DNA of 54,678 bases, taken from the NCBI RefSeq assembly GCF_020179405.1, contig NZ_JAICBZ010000016.1:1-54678 (forward strand), read 5' to 3'. Source of the stretch: Xinfangfangia pollutisoli. GTDB lineage: Bacteria > Pseudomonadota > Alphaproteobacteria > Rhodobacterales > Rhodobacteraceae. A program made the translations under genes and the position numbers. Shown piece by piece: positions 8,529-17,245 of this stretch (its first letter is position 1; every line of letters begins with the position of its first letter). The notes under the pieces were generated by a model. It was given only the letters and a program-made list of their open reading frames with translations. It had not been told where the DNA came from and did not search any database.

Positions 8529-8612
8529 CCGCGACGAAACCGGGCCGTCGCCGCGCGGCCCGGATTCCACCGATGACGGGCGGAAAGCCCGCTCTGCAAC
8601 AGGGAAACCACC

Positions 8613-9128
8613 ATGCGCGTCTTCCAAGCTATAGAGCGCCTGCACCACGGCCTGGGCGTTCTGTCGGGCCTGATGATCTTCGTCATCACCCTCATCGTCG
8701 TGATCGACGTCGCGATGCGCGCGCTCTTCAACATGCCGATCCCGGGGGCGACCGAACTCAGCACCCTTCTGCTGGTGGCCTTGATCTATCTGGGTCTGGC
8801 CGCTGTCCAGGCTTCCAAGCAGAATTACCGGGTCGAGATCCTGATCGGCACGGTCGCGGCGCGCACCCGGGCGGCGCTGAACATCCTGACCACGCTGCTG
8901 TCGATGATCGCGATCGGCATCCTGGCTTGGTTCACCCTGGCCGAGGCCTGGCACGCCACCGCAACCCAGGAGATGACGTTCGGCGCCATCGTCTTTCCGG
9001 TCTGGCCGGCGCGGATCGCCGTCGCCCTTGGCCTGACCCTCCTCACGCTGCAACTCTTGATGGACACAATCCGGCTCTGCCTCGGCCTTCAGACCGACCA
9101 GGGCGAAAGCGGGGGCCTGCAAGAATGA
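8613..9128 (+). CDS. dctQ: TRAP transporter small permease (DctQ)
   Basis: 171 aa, with four predicted membrane helices (for example LMIFVITLIVVIDVAMRALF and ILTTLLSMIAIGILAWFTLA), matching DctQ length and topology. Residues FNMPIPGATELSTLLLVALI between the first two helices are typical of the family. The gene lies 84 bp after dctP and its stop overlaps the dctM start by 4 bp (ATGA), so the two permease subunits are coupled. Confidence 0.9.
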   Translation: MRVFQAIERLHHGLGVLSGLMIFVITLIVVIDVAMRALFNMPIPGATELSTLLLVALIYLGLAAVQASKQNYRVEILIGTVAARTRAALNILTTLLSMIAIGILAWFTLAEAWHATATQEMTFGAIVFPVWPARIAVALGLTLLTLQLLMDTIRLCLGLQTDQGESGGLQE

Positions 9129-10426
9129 CGCCGATTGAAGTTGGCTGGCTGATCATCGCCCTTCTGATCCTGTTGCTGATCATGGGCATGCCCATCGCCT
9201 TCGCGCTGATCAGCAGCGCCCTGGTCGGCATCTTCCTGACCCGGGGTGCTGCGGGGTTCGAATTCGTCGTGGCGACCTTCCCCTATTCCTACGTCGCGAA
9301 TTTCGCCTATGTCGTCGTGCCCTTGTTCATGTTGATGAGCTATCTGGCCTACGCGACAGGCATGTCGAACCGGGCCTTCCAGATGGCCTACAAGGTCACC
9401 CACGGGATGCGCGGCGGGCTGGCCACCGCTTCGGTCTTTGCCTGCGCGCTGTTCTCGACCGTCAGCGGATCCAGCATCGCCACCGCCTCGTCCATCGCGC
9501 GGATCGCGATCCCCGAGATGCGGGCCGCCGGATATTCCGACCGGCTGGCAGCGGGGTGCATCGCGGCAGGCGGCACGCTGGGCGTGCTGATCCCGCCCAG
9601 CAGCATCCTGATCATCTACAGCCTCGCCACGGGCACATCGGTGGTGCAGCTGTTCAGCGGCGCGCTGATCCCCGGGCTGATCACCGCGGTGGCCTATGTC
9701 ATCGGCATCATGGTCATGGGCCATCTGCGCCCCGCCCTGGTCGGGGGCGTGCCCACCGGCCCCGGCATTCCTTTCAAAGAGCGGGTGCAGAGCCTGGCGC
9801 TGACCTGGGAAGCGATCCTGCTCTTTGGCGTGGTGATCGGCTCGATCTACCTCGGGATCGCCACCCCGAACGAGGCCGCAGCCCTGGGGGCGCTTCTCGC
9901 CTTCCTGATGGCGATGGCCCGCAAGGGGCGGATGAGGATCCTCAGGGGCGGCCTGAAGGAAGGCGGCAGCGTCACCTGCACGGTCTTCGCGCTGATCATC
10001 GGCGCGGGCCTGTTCAGCATCGCCCTGACCACCAGCCGCCTGCCCACCGAACTGGCGCTGATGGCGGCATCGGTCGATCTGCCGCCGACCGTGATGCTGA
10101 TCCTGATCCTGATCCCGTTCCTGTTCCTGGGCGCCTTCATCGACGGCTTCTCGATGGTGCTTCTGACCATGCCGGTGGTCTTTCCCATCGTCCAGCAGCT
10201 GGGCGTCGATCCGATCCTGTTCGGCATCCTGGTGGTCAAGACCGTCGAAATCGGGCTGATCACGCCGCCGGTGGGGTTGAATGTCTTCGTGGTCAAGGGA
10301 TCGGTGCCGAACCTGCCGCTGAAAGAGGTTTTCATCGGCTGCATCCCCTTCGTCTTCATCGAGCTCGCGCTGATCCTTTTGCTGATCGCCTTCCCTCAAA
10401 TCGTGCTGTGGCCGCTGGGCCGCTGA
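9125..10426 (+). CDS. dctM: TRAP transporter large permease (DctM)
   Basis: 433 aa from the ATG at 9125. The same frame stays open farther upstream, but homology begins at MTPIEVGWLIIALLILLLIM and the ATGA overlap with dctQ fixes the start. It contains the many hydrophobic helices of DctM and typical segments such as FSTVSGSSIATASSIARIAI and IPPSSILIIYSLATGT, plus ITPPVGLNVFVVKG near the C-terminus. It is the ion-coupled translocation channel in the inner membrane. The acyl-CoA synthetase starts 28 bp after it. Confidence 0.93.
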   Translation: MTPIEVGWLIIALLILLLIMGMPIAFALISSALVGIFLTRGAAGFEFVVATFPYSYVANFAYVVVPLFMLMSYLAYATGMSNRAFQMAYKVTHGMRGGLATASVFACALFSTVSGSSIATASSIARIAIPEMRAAGYSDRLAAGCIAAGGTLGVLIPPSSILIIYSLATGTSVVQLFSGALIPGLITAVAYVIGIMVMGHLRPALVGGVPTGPGIPFKERVQSLALTWEAILLFGVVIGSIYLGIATPNEAAALGALLAFLMAMARKGRMRILRGGLKEGGSVTCTVFALIIGAGLFSIALTTSRLPTELALMAASVDLPPTVMLILILIPFLFLGAFIDGFSMVLLTMPVVFPIVQQLGVDPILFGILVVKTVEIGLITPPVGLNVFVVKGSVPNLPLKEVFIGCIPFVFIELALILLLIAFPQIVLWPLGR

Positions 10427-10454
10427 CAATACCCTTATCCGACGAGAGACGACC

Positions 10455-12059
10455 ATGACCTTTGGCGCCATGCAGACCACTCTGGGCGAACTCCTGGCCG
10501 AACAGGCCGCCCGGTTCGGCGACAAGCCCCTGATCCGGTGGGAGGGCGAGGACTTTTCCTATGCCTTCGCCGACGGCCATGCCGACCGGGTCGCGACCCG
10601 GATGGCCGCCGAGCTGGGCATCGCCAAGGGCCAGCACATCGCCCTTTTCCTTGGCAATTCGCCGCAATTCGTGTGGACGATCTTCGCCCTGGCCCGGCTG
10701 GGGGCCGTGGCGGTGCCGTTGAACACGGCCGCGAAGGGCGAATTGCTGCGGTATTTCCTTGAAAACTCGCACAGCCGGATCCTGATCGTCGATCACGAAC
10801 ATCTTGACCGCGTCCTGCCGGTGCTGGACCAGGTGCCGCTGCTGGAACGCGTCGTGATCGTCGGCGCCCGCGATGGCGCCCCCCTGCCCGAGGGCATGCT
10901 GGACTTCTCGGATCTGGAGACGGGCCCCGCGATCCGGCCCGCGGTCCAGATCACCCCGCGCGATCCGATGTATCTGATGTACACATCGGGCACGACCGGC
11001 CCGTCGAAAGGCGTGATCAGCCCGCATTCGCAGGGGATCAGCGTCGGCAGCCAGCTGCATCACGTCTATCGCTATACCGAGGCCGATATCCTTTACACCT
11101 GCCTGCCGCTGTTCCACGGCAATGCGCTTTGGTATTCCTTCATGCCCGCGCTGTGTGCCGGGGCGACACTGGCCATCTCGCGCCGTTTCTCGGCCTCGCG
11201 CTTCTGGGACGAGGTGGCAGACTGCGGCGCCACCCAGACCAATGTACTGGGCGCCATGGCCAATATCGTCATCAAAGAGATCGACCGCGCCGACACCCCC
11301 CGCATCCGCCTGCGGCAGATGATGGTGGTGCCCGCGCTGAGCGCCGAGGTCGCAAGGCCGCTGACCGAAAGATTTGGGGTGAAGATCACCAGCCTCTTTG
11401 CCCAGACCGAGACTTTCGCGGTCACGCTTTACGGCCCCGATGAGGGCGGTTTGAAACTGGGCTCGGCCGGGCGGGTCTACCCCTATGTCGAGGTCGCCAT
11501 TCTGGATGAGGAAGACAACCGGCTGCCCCCCGGCACCACCGGCGAAATCGCCCTGCGCCCCAGCCTGCCCGGCATCATGATGACAGGCTATTACGGCATG
11601 CCCGAAGCCACGCTTGAGGCGATGGGAACGCTGTGGCTGCATACCGGCGACCGGGGCTATCTTGACGAAGACAACTACCTGTATTTCGTCGACCGCAAGA
11701 AAGACGCGATCCGCCGCCGGGGCGAGAATATCTCGGCCTATGAGCTGGAAATGATCCTGTCGCGCCACCCCTCGATCCGGGAAACCGCCGCCGTCGCGGT
11801 GAAATCGGATCTGGGCGAGGATGACGTCCTGTGCTTCGTGGTCGCGGCCGAGGATGCGACGATCGACTTCGCCGAAGTGATCCGGTTCTGCGACCGGAAC
11901 ATGCCCTATTTCATGGTGCCGCGCTATCTGCACGTGCTGGAGGCCCTGCCCAAGACCTCGTCCGAGAAGATCGAGAAATACCGTCTGCGCGACTGGGCCA
12001 ACGCAAACCTCGGGTCGCTTTGGGACCGCGAGGCGGCCAAGATCGTGCTGACCCGCTGA
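10455..12059 (+). CDS. AMP-forming acyl-CoA synthetase (class I adenylate-forming, CaiC-like)
   Basis: 534 aa. Shows the AMP-binding P-loop YTSGTTGPSKGVISPHSQGI near residue 175, the YLDEDNYLYFVDRKKDAIRR hinge near 410, and the C-terminal Lys-containing segment LPKTSSEKIEKYRLRDWA that closes over the adenylate. The overall pattern (ENISAYELEMILSRHPSIRE) is closest to carnitine/crotonobetaine-CoA ligase-like enzymes, a subgroup with varied carboxylate substrates. It sits between the TRAP transporter and an enoyl-CoA hydratase, so it most likely activates the imported acid as the entry step of this pathway. Specificity is not readable from sequence. Confidence 0.92.
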   Translation: MTFGAMQTTLGELLAEQAARFGDKPLIRWEGEDFSYAFADGHADRVATRMAAELGIAKGQHIALFLGNSPQFVWTIFALARLGAVAVPLNTAAKGELLRYFLENSHSRILIVDHEHLDRVLPVLDQVPLLERVVIVGARDGAPLPEGMLDFSDLETGPAIRPAVQITPRDPMYLMYTSGTTGPSKGVISPHSQGISVGSQLHHVYRYTEADILYTCLPLFHGNALWYSFMPALCAGATLAISRRFSASRFWDEVADCGATQTNVLGAMANIVIKEIDRADTPRIRLRQMMVVPALSAEVARPLTERFGVKITSLFAQTETFAVTLYGPDEGGLKLGSAGRVYPYVEVAILDEEDNRLPPGTTGEIALRPSLPGIMMTGYYGMPEATLEAMGTLWLHTGDRGYLDEDNYLYFVDRKKDAIRRRGENISAYELEMILSRHPSIRETAAVAVKSDLGEDDVLCFVVAAEDATIDFAEVIRFCDRNMPYFMVPRYLHVLEALPKTSSEKIEKYRLRDWANANLGSLWDREAAKIVLTR

Positions 12060-12080
12060 TCCGTCCTGAAAGGAGACCCC

Positions 12081-12872
12081 GTGTCCACCCACGCCATGAC
12101 CCTGACCTGGCCGGAGCCCGATGTCGCTCTGGTCACCCTGACCCGCGGCAGCGCGATGAACACGCTGAGCCACGATTTCCTGGACGAGCTTGAGGCGATC
12201 CTGGACGAGCTGGGCCCGAAGCCCATCCGGGCGATGATCCTGACCGGCTCTGGCCGGGCCTTCTGCTGCGGCGCGCATCTGGATTATTTCGAGGCCGAGA
12301 ACATGGGCCAGGATGCCCGCTTCCGGCTGCGCGACAGCTATCTGAACCGCATCGCCGCCCTGTTCGACCGGCTGGAGGAACAGCCCTGGCCGACCATCGC
12401 GGCCATCAACGGCTATGCGCTTGGTGGCGGCTGCGAACTGGCGCTGTCCTGCGATTTCCGCATCATGGCCAAGGGCACCTTCCTGGGCCTGCCCGAGGTC
12501 AAGCTGGGGGCGCTGGCCGGGGCCGGCGGGGTGCAGAAACTGTCGCGCCATGTCGGGCGCAGCAAGGCCATGGAATGGATCCTGCTGGGCAGCCACATCC
12601 CGGCCGAAGAGGCCGAGCGTCGCGGCCTTCTCTATGCCATCGCCGAACCCGAAGCGCTGCTGGCTTCTGCGCTGGATCTGGCGGGCAAGCTGCGCGCGCT
12701 AAGCCCCCGCGCCATCGCGCAAAGCAAGGCCTCGGTCTATCTGTGCGAGGATGCCGACCTGCGCACGGCGCGCAAGTTCGGGCTGGAAAGCCTGGCCATG
12801 CTGATCGACAGCCGCGACTGGCAGATCGGGATCAAGGCCTTTCATGGCAAGACGGCCCCCGATTTCTCGTGA
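12081..12872 (+). CDS. Enoyl-CoA hydratase/isomerase (crotonase superfamily)
   Basis: 263 aa with a GTG start at 12081 preceded by AGGAG at 12071-12075. The oxyanion-hole segment is CCGAHLDYF, and both acids of classical hydratases are present: Glu in LGGGCELALSCDF and Glu in LPEVKLGALAGAGG. A true hydratase is therefore likely. It ends the rightward operon and would hydrate the enoyl-CoA formed from the activated substrate. No acyl-CoA dehydrogenase is in this operon, so either the imported acid is already unsaturated or the dehydrogenase is elsewhere. Confidence 0.92.
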   Translation: MSTHAMTLTWPEPDVALVTLTRGSAMNTLSHDFLDELEAILDELGPKPIRAMILTGSGRAFCCGAHLDYFEAENMGQDARFRLRDSYLNRIAALFDRLEEQPWPTIAAINGYALGGGCELALSCDFRIMAKGTFLGLPEVKLGALAGAGGVQKLSRHVGRSKAMEWILLGSHIPAEEAERRGLLYAIAEPEALLASALDLAGKLRALSPRAIAQSKASVYLCEDADLRTARKFGLESLAMLIDSRDWQIGIKAFHGKTAPDFS

Positions 12873-12876
12873 CGAT

Positions 12877-12926
12877 CCCTGCCGGCGACCTGAAGGCGGC
12901 ATCGCCGCCGAACGCTGCCGGCAGGG
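12877..12926. terminator. Long hairpin just after the enoyl-CoA hydratase gene
   Basis: Outer stem CCCTGCCGGCG (12877-12887) pairs with TGCCGGCAGGG (12916-12926) with one G-T wobble; an inner stem GGCGGC (12895-12900)/GCCGCC (12904-12909) folds within it. It lies 4 bp after the stop codon. There is no T-run, so it may end the operon by a Rho-assisted route or protect the 3' end rather than act as a classical terminator. Confidence 0.5.
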
Positions 12927-13456
12927 CAAGTGCCCAGCCTGATGGGGCATTGGCCCCGGTGCCTGTCAGGCCGAAAGGCCGGCCCCGATATGGCGGTTCT
13001 CGCAAAACGCGGTTGCGATGACGCCGAACAGCGCCACATGGCCCCCAGCCGAACGCCGGCGCCTCGCTGTGCTACGGATGCTTACAGGCAATCGCTTGCC
13101 GGCAATCTAGAAGCCCGGGCCTGTGACGGCGACTCCATGGTCAAGCCCCGCTCAGAACCGCCAAGCCAGAGCCGACAAGGCCGCTCACCTTCCGGGCCCC
13201 GCCGCCAGGCAGACGAGGTGGTACACCACAGTCAATCACTGTCCAGGATTGCCCCCTGATCGGGGTCAGGCGCGGTTCTTGCAGCGCAAGGATTCACGGC
13301 CTGTTGCAATGATCCCTCGCTGGTTGCCACGACTTTCTCAACCTCAGCGCGGCGCCCTGCGGCGACACGACCAAAGCGCCAGATACGCCATTGTCGAGCA
13401 GGGGGGCGATGGCCAGCAGCACCTCCATATCGGGGCTGAGCGTGACCAGATCAGCC
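12927..13456. other. Gene-poor stretch at the border of the decayed region
   Basis: About 530 bp without a recognisable intact gene. Reading frames here have no family resemblance. On the reverse strand 13345-13450 a short run, including [18 protein letters not shown], looks like coding sequence in composition but matches no family I know and has no clear start. The stretch is probably debris from the rearrangements that truncated the downstream genes. Confidence 0.4.
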
Positions 13457-14060
13457 CGCATACTGGTCGCCACCAAGGCCGGCTGACGCGGAGCGGTCCT
13501 GACGTGTGGACGTCGAACGGCCGGCCCGACCATCTGATCGGGCGCGCCAAAAGAAGCCTCAAGACGCTGGGCGTCGAGCAGATTGGTCTCTGGCAGCTCC
13601 ATCGCATTGACCCGCGCGTGCCGCGCGACGACCAGTTCGGCGCGATCAGGCAAGTGCTCGACGCGGGCATTCTCCGCAATGCGGGCCTGAGCGAAGTTTC
13701 GGTTGAAGAGATCAAGGCCACCGGCAAGGTGTTCCCGGTGGCGACGGTGCAGAACCGTTACAACCTTATCGACCGCGGCAGCGATGATGTGCTGGAGTAT
13801 TGCGCGGCCAACCGCATCGGCTTCATCCCATGGTATCCGCTGGCGGAGGGCTGCCTGACCCGGCCCGGCGGCGCGGTCGACCGCATCGCGAAGGCCCACG
13901 ACGCCCATGCCGGTCAGGTGGCACTCGCCTGGCTGCTCCAGCGCAGCCCGGTCATTCTTCCCATCCCCGGCACGCTCCGGGCCGCACATCTCGAAGAGAA
14001 CTCCGTTGCTGCGGGCCTCAGCCTGTCGTCTGGCGAAGCCGCCGAACTCGGCGCGGCTGC
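13457..14060 (+). pseudogene. Aldo/keto reductase remnant, N-terminally truncated and frameshifted
   Basis: The recognisable part begins with LVATKAG at about 13463, goes out of frame near 13482 (one base missing), and continues in the next frame with [28 protein letters not shown], the [12 protein letters not shown] strand and the NADPH-site region [16 protein letters not shown]. These are hallmarks of bacterial AKRs. Missing are the first barrel strands and the segments with catalytic Asp and Tyr, so about 60-80 residues are lost. An open frame covers most of it, but that frame starts in unrelated sequence. Inactive by this reading. Confidence 0.8.
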
Positions 14061-14121
14061 CGGGCCGTTATTCTGTCCCGGCCTTGCCCCGGGCCGAAAC
14101 CGCCCTAACCTTCGGGCACTT

Positions 14122-14211
14122 ACTCGTTGGGGTGTCCTGGGCGGTCGGGGCTGAGAGGCTCATGCCGAAACATCGAACCTGATCCGGTTCATAGCGGCGG
14201 AGGGAACGGGT
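14122..14211 (+). ncRNA. TPP (thi-box) riboswitch
   Basis: Contains the hallmark conserved segments of thiamine pyrophosphate riboswitches in order: GGGGTG near 14129, GGGGCTGAGAGGC at 14147-14159, CGAACCTGATCCGGTTCATA at 14174-14193, and GCGGAGGGAACG at 14197-14208. A closing P1 helix pairs 14122-14128 (ACTCGTT) with 14205-14211 (AACGGGT). It lies 80 bp upstream of a truncated thiD reading frame, the expected kind of target. The aptamer appears fully intact although its gene is broken. Confidence 0.95.
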
Positions 14212-14251
14212 AGCTCAAGCATGTCACGGCGGAGTTCCAGCCGTGCGCCAA

Positions 14252-14287
14252 GCCCCCAGACCCAGTCCTTCGGTCAATTTTGGGGGC
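14252..14287 (+). promoter_or_regulatory. Candidate riboswitch expression-platform hairpin
   Basis: GCCCCCAGA at 14252-14260 can pair with TTTGGGGGC at 14279-14287 (nine pairs, one G-T), ending 3 bp before the thiD GTG at 14291. Folding would hide the translation start region, as expected for a translational OFF switch. No alternative anti-hairpin partner was worked out. Confidence 0.5.
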
Positions 14288-14290
14288 GAC

Positions 14291-14569
14291 GTGACGACCA
14301 TCGCATTGACCATTGCAGGCCCCGACAGCGGCGGTGGGGCTGGGAGTCAGGCCGATCTGAAGACCTTCTCGGCACTTGGTACCTGTGGCGCCAGTGTGCT
14401 GACCGCGATCACCGCGCAAAACGCCCGCGCCGTCAGCGCCATCGCCGCCCTGCTCCCCGCCATCCTACGCGCCCAGATCAAGGCGGTGTTCGACGATCTC
14501 GCCATGGGCGCGGTCAAGATCGGCATGCACCAAGGAAACAGGTTAGCAGGCTTCACGCGCATGGCATAA
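14291..14569 (+). pseudogene. thiD: thiD remnant (hydroxymethylpyrimidine-phosphate kinase), C-terminally truncated
   Basis: From the GTG at 14291 it encodes [18 protein letters not shown], then [20 protein letters not shown] and [13 protein letters not shown], a clear match to the first third of ThiD, the kinase that phosphorylates HMP and HMP-P in thiamine synthesis. Similarity stops after KIGM (about 14529). The frame then runs through about a dozen unrelated codons to a stop at 14569, giving 92 residues against about 265 in the family. The ATP-binding and catalytic C-terminal region is absent, so it cannot be a working kinase. The break abuts the 3' end of the decayed pca cluster, suggesting a deletion or insertion junction. 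Confidence 0.9.
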
Positions 14570-14611
14570 AAGCCATCATCTTGGCGTGTGGGCGCCACGG
14601 CCAGCAGATCA

Positions 14612-15811
14612 TCAGACCCGCTCGGTCGCGATGGCGATGCCCTGGCCCACACCGATGCACATGGTGGACAGCGCCCGACGACCGCCGGCCAGCGCCAGTT
14701 GCAGCGCTGCGATGCCGGTGATCCGCGCGCCCGACATGCCCAAGGGATGGCCAAGCGCGATGGCCCCGCCGTTGGGGTTCACCCGGGCATCGTCACCGGC
14801 GATGCCCAGCTGGCGTAGGGTGGCGATGGCTTGGGCGGCAAAGGCCTCGTTCAGCTCGATCACGTCGAACTGGTCTTGTGTCAGGCCAAGCCGGGCCAGC
14901 AGCTTCTGGTTGGCGGGTGCTGGCCCGATCCCGATGATGCGGGGCGGAACGCGGCGACCGCACCACCAGAACGCGAGCAATCGGGGTCAGGCCATGCTTT
15001 TTCGCCGCCTCCTCCGACGCGAGGACCAGCGCCGCCGCCCGGTCATTCACGCCGCTGGCATTGCCGGCCGTGACCGAGCCGTTCGGGAACAGCGCGCGCA
15101 GCTTGGCCGAAGCTCGGGTGTGGTGGGGCGGGGGTGTTCGTCGCGGTCGACGGTGATCGGATCGCCCTTTCTGCGGGATCACCAACGGGGTGATTTCCTG
15201 CGCCAGACGACCTGAGGCCTGCGCCGCGGCAGCCTTGGCTTGCGAGAAGGGCGCCATAGCATCCTGCGCCTCGCGGCTGATGCCGTAGTCATCGGCGACG
15301 TTCTGACCGGCCTGTGGCATGGAATCGGTGCCGTAGGCCTTGTTCATCGCGGGATTGACGAAGCGCCAGCCGATGGTGGTGTCATAGACCGCATTGTCAC
15401 GGCTGAAGGCAGTTTCCGCCTTCGGCATGACGAAGGGCGCGCGCGACATACTCTCTACACCGCCGGCGATATAGAGATCACCCTCACCCGCGCGGATCGC
15501 CCGCGCGGCGGTGATGACCGCATCCATGCCCGAACCACATAGGCGGTTCATCGTGGTTCCGCCGATCTCCAGCGGCAGCCCGGCCAGCAAGAGCGACATG
15601 CGCGCGACATTGCGGTTGTCCTCGCCCGCCTGATTGGCGCAGCCGAAGATCACATCATCAACCGCGCCTGCCAGTCGACGCCCGCATTGCGCGCCATCAG
15701 CGCCCGCAGCGGCACCGCGCCCAGATCATCCGGGCGAACCGAGGAGAGCGGCCCGCCATAACGGCCAATCGGGGTGCGGATATAGTCGCAGATGAAGACG
15801 TCACGGCCCAT
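14612..15811 (-). pseudogene. pcaF: Beta-ketoadipyl-CoA thiolase (pcaF) with at least four frame breaks
   Basis: The ATG at 15811 opens MGRDVFICDYIRTPIGRYGG, the PcaF N-terminus. The frame breaks near 15650 (after GVDWQA; the true frame resumes with VDDVIFGCANQAGEDNRN), near 15180 and 15115 (two mutually compensating shifts that scramble about 22 residues before [10 protein letters not shown]), and near 14960 (before [16 protein letters not shown]). All three thiolase motifs survive in pieces: NRLCGSGMDA with the acylated Cys, [16 protein letters not shown], and CIGVGQG with the second Cys. Intact it would cleave 3-oxoadipyl-CoA to succinyl-CoA and acetyl-CoA, the last step of protocatechuate catabolism. 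It follows pcaJ by 1 bp. Confidence 0.9.
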
Positions 15812-15812
15812 G

Positions 15813-16486
15813 TCAAACCACCGGAACAATCAGGTCGGCCACCGGACCGTCCAGGTGCAGCTTCGCGCCGGTGAAGGCCTGAAGCGCCGCAAGCGTCAGC
15901 GAGCGAAGCTTTTCGCGCAGAACGAAACGGCCCCCTTCGATATCAATCACCGCCAGGGACGAATAGACGCGCGTCACGCAGGCTACCCCGGTCAAAGGTA
16001 AGGTGCAGCGCTCCAGAAGCTTGGGCTTGCCGTCCTTGGTCACATGGTCGGTGATGACCGCCACGCGCTTTGCACCATGGACAAGGTCCATCGCGCCGCC
16101 CATGGCGGGCAAGCCCTTCGGACCGGTCGAGCAGTTCGCCAGATCGCCGGTCTCGGCCACCTCATAGGTGCCCAGAATGGCCCATCCAGATGGCCGCCGC
16201 GCATCATGGCGAAACTGTCGGCATGGTGGAAGAATGCGGCGTCAGGCCGGATCGTCACGGCCTTCTTGCCAGCATTGATGACATCCCAGTCTTCGCTGCC
16301 CTTGGCGGGGGCTTCACCGAAATTCAGGATGCCGTTTTCGGTGTGAAAGATCGCCTCACGCCCCGGCGGATGAAATTGCGCAACCTTTTCGGGGAAGCCG
16401 ATGCCAAGGTTCACCCAGGCCCCGTCGGCAATGTCCTGCGCGGCGCGCCATGCGATCCGGTTGTTGGAGAGTTTTTCCATGCTCAT
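15813..16486 (-). pseudogene. pcaJ: 3-oxoadipate CoA-transferase subunit B (pcaJ), frameshifted
   Basis: The start at 16486 (MSMEKLSNNRIAWRAAQDIA) overlaps the pcaI stop by 4 bp. The N half reads well, including GIGFPEKVAQF and FHTENGILNFG, which holds the catalytic Glu of family I CoA-transferases. After MMRGGHLD (near 16185) one base is missing; the conserved continuation [16 protein letters not shown] is in the next frame, which remains open to the stop at 15813 (ending VADLIVPVV). Without repair the product would lose the C-terminal third. The rest of the sequence looks well preserved, so the shift may be recent or a sequencing error. Confidence 0.85.
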
Positions 16487-17214
16487 GCCTCCAGCGGATA
16501 GGCGGCTTTGGCCAGATTCAGGTCTTCGTCCTGAACCGGGTTCGCCAGTTCGACGATCTTCTGCACGAAGATGCCGGGGGTGATCACATGCTCCGGGTCG
16601 ATGGTGCCGGGCGCCACGATGCTGCGGGCCTGCACCCCGGCCTGTGCTGCGGCCATGCACATCGAGGGGCCAAAACTGCGCGAGGCGGCACGGAAGGTCA
16701 GATTGCCATGGATATCGGCAAGCTCTGCCTTGACACGCGCCACATCCGCCTTGAGCCAGCGCTCCTGCATATAAGACCGGCCTTCGAAGACCTCGGCCGG
16801 CTTGCCAGCGGCAAGATCCGTTCCAAAGGAGGTCGGTGTGTAGAAAGCCGGGATGCCCGCGCCACCGGCCCGGATGCGTTCGGCCAAAGTGCCCTGCGGG
16901 ACCAGCTCAAGCTCGATCTTGCCCGCCAGATAGGCGTCCGTGAATACCACCGGATCGGCTGCGCGCGGGAAGGCGCAGGTCCGTTTCCTGACCATGCCCG
17001 CCTCGATCAGGGCGGCAAGGCCGACATGGCCGTTGCCGGCATTGTTGTTGACGACGGTCAGGTCTTTCTGATGGCGGGTGGCGCAAAAGCGGTCGATCAG
17101 CGCGTGGATCAGCTTGATGGGCGAACCCGCACCGCCGAAACCGCCGATCATCACTGTCATGCCATCTTCGATTCCGGCCACGGCGATGGCCAGATCGGGC
17201 AAGGTCCTGTCCAT
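16483..17214 (-). CDS. pcaI: 3-oxoadipate CoA-transferase subunit A
   Basis: 243 aa from the ATG at 17214 (MDRTLPDLAIAVAGIEDG), with a strong GAGGAGG ribosome site upstream. The frame is open farther 5' but similarity starts here. It has the subunit-A CoA-binding segment MIGGFGGAGSPIKLIHALID and NNNAGNGHVGLAALIE, and the length is normal (family about 225-245). With PcaJ it moves CoA from succinyl-CoA to 3-oxoadipate. It is the only gene of the local pca cluster that reads through intact. Its partner is frameshifted, and the divergent promoter region that should drive it has been deleted, so it is probably a relic not yet hit. Confidence 0.88.
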   Translation of the reverse strand: MDRTLPDLAIAVAGIEDGMTVMIGGFGGAGSPIKLIHALIDRFCATRHQKDLTVVNNNAGNGHVGLAALIEAGMVRKRTCAFPRAADPVVFTDAYLAGKIELELVPQGTLAERIRAGGAGIPAFYTPTSFGTDLAAGKPAEVFEGRSYMQERWLKADVARVKAELADIHGNLTFRAASRSFGPSMCMAAAQAGVQARSIVAPGTIDPEHVITPGIFVQKIVELANPVQDEDLNLAKAAYPLEA

Positions 17215-17245
17215 GGAAGCCTCCTCGGCGGGGGGCAGGCATGAT

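Noticed and set aside
10356-12596. 746-codon open frame on the minus strand
   Set aside because: Antisense to the well-supported acyl-CoA synthetase and crotonase genes, with no recognisable domain.
13294-13989. 231-codon minus-strand frame over the aldo/keto reductase remnant
   Set aside because: Most of it is the antisense of recognisable AKR sequence. Only a short stretch near 13345-13450 looks protein-like, and it matches no family I know.
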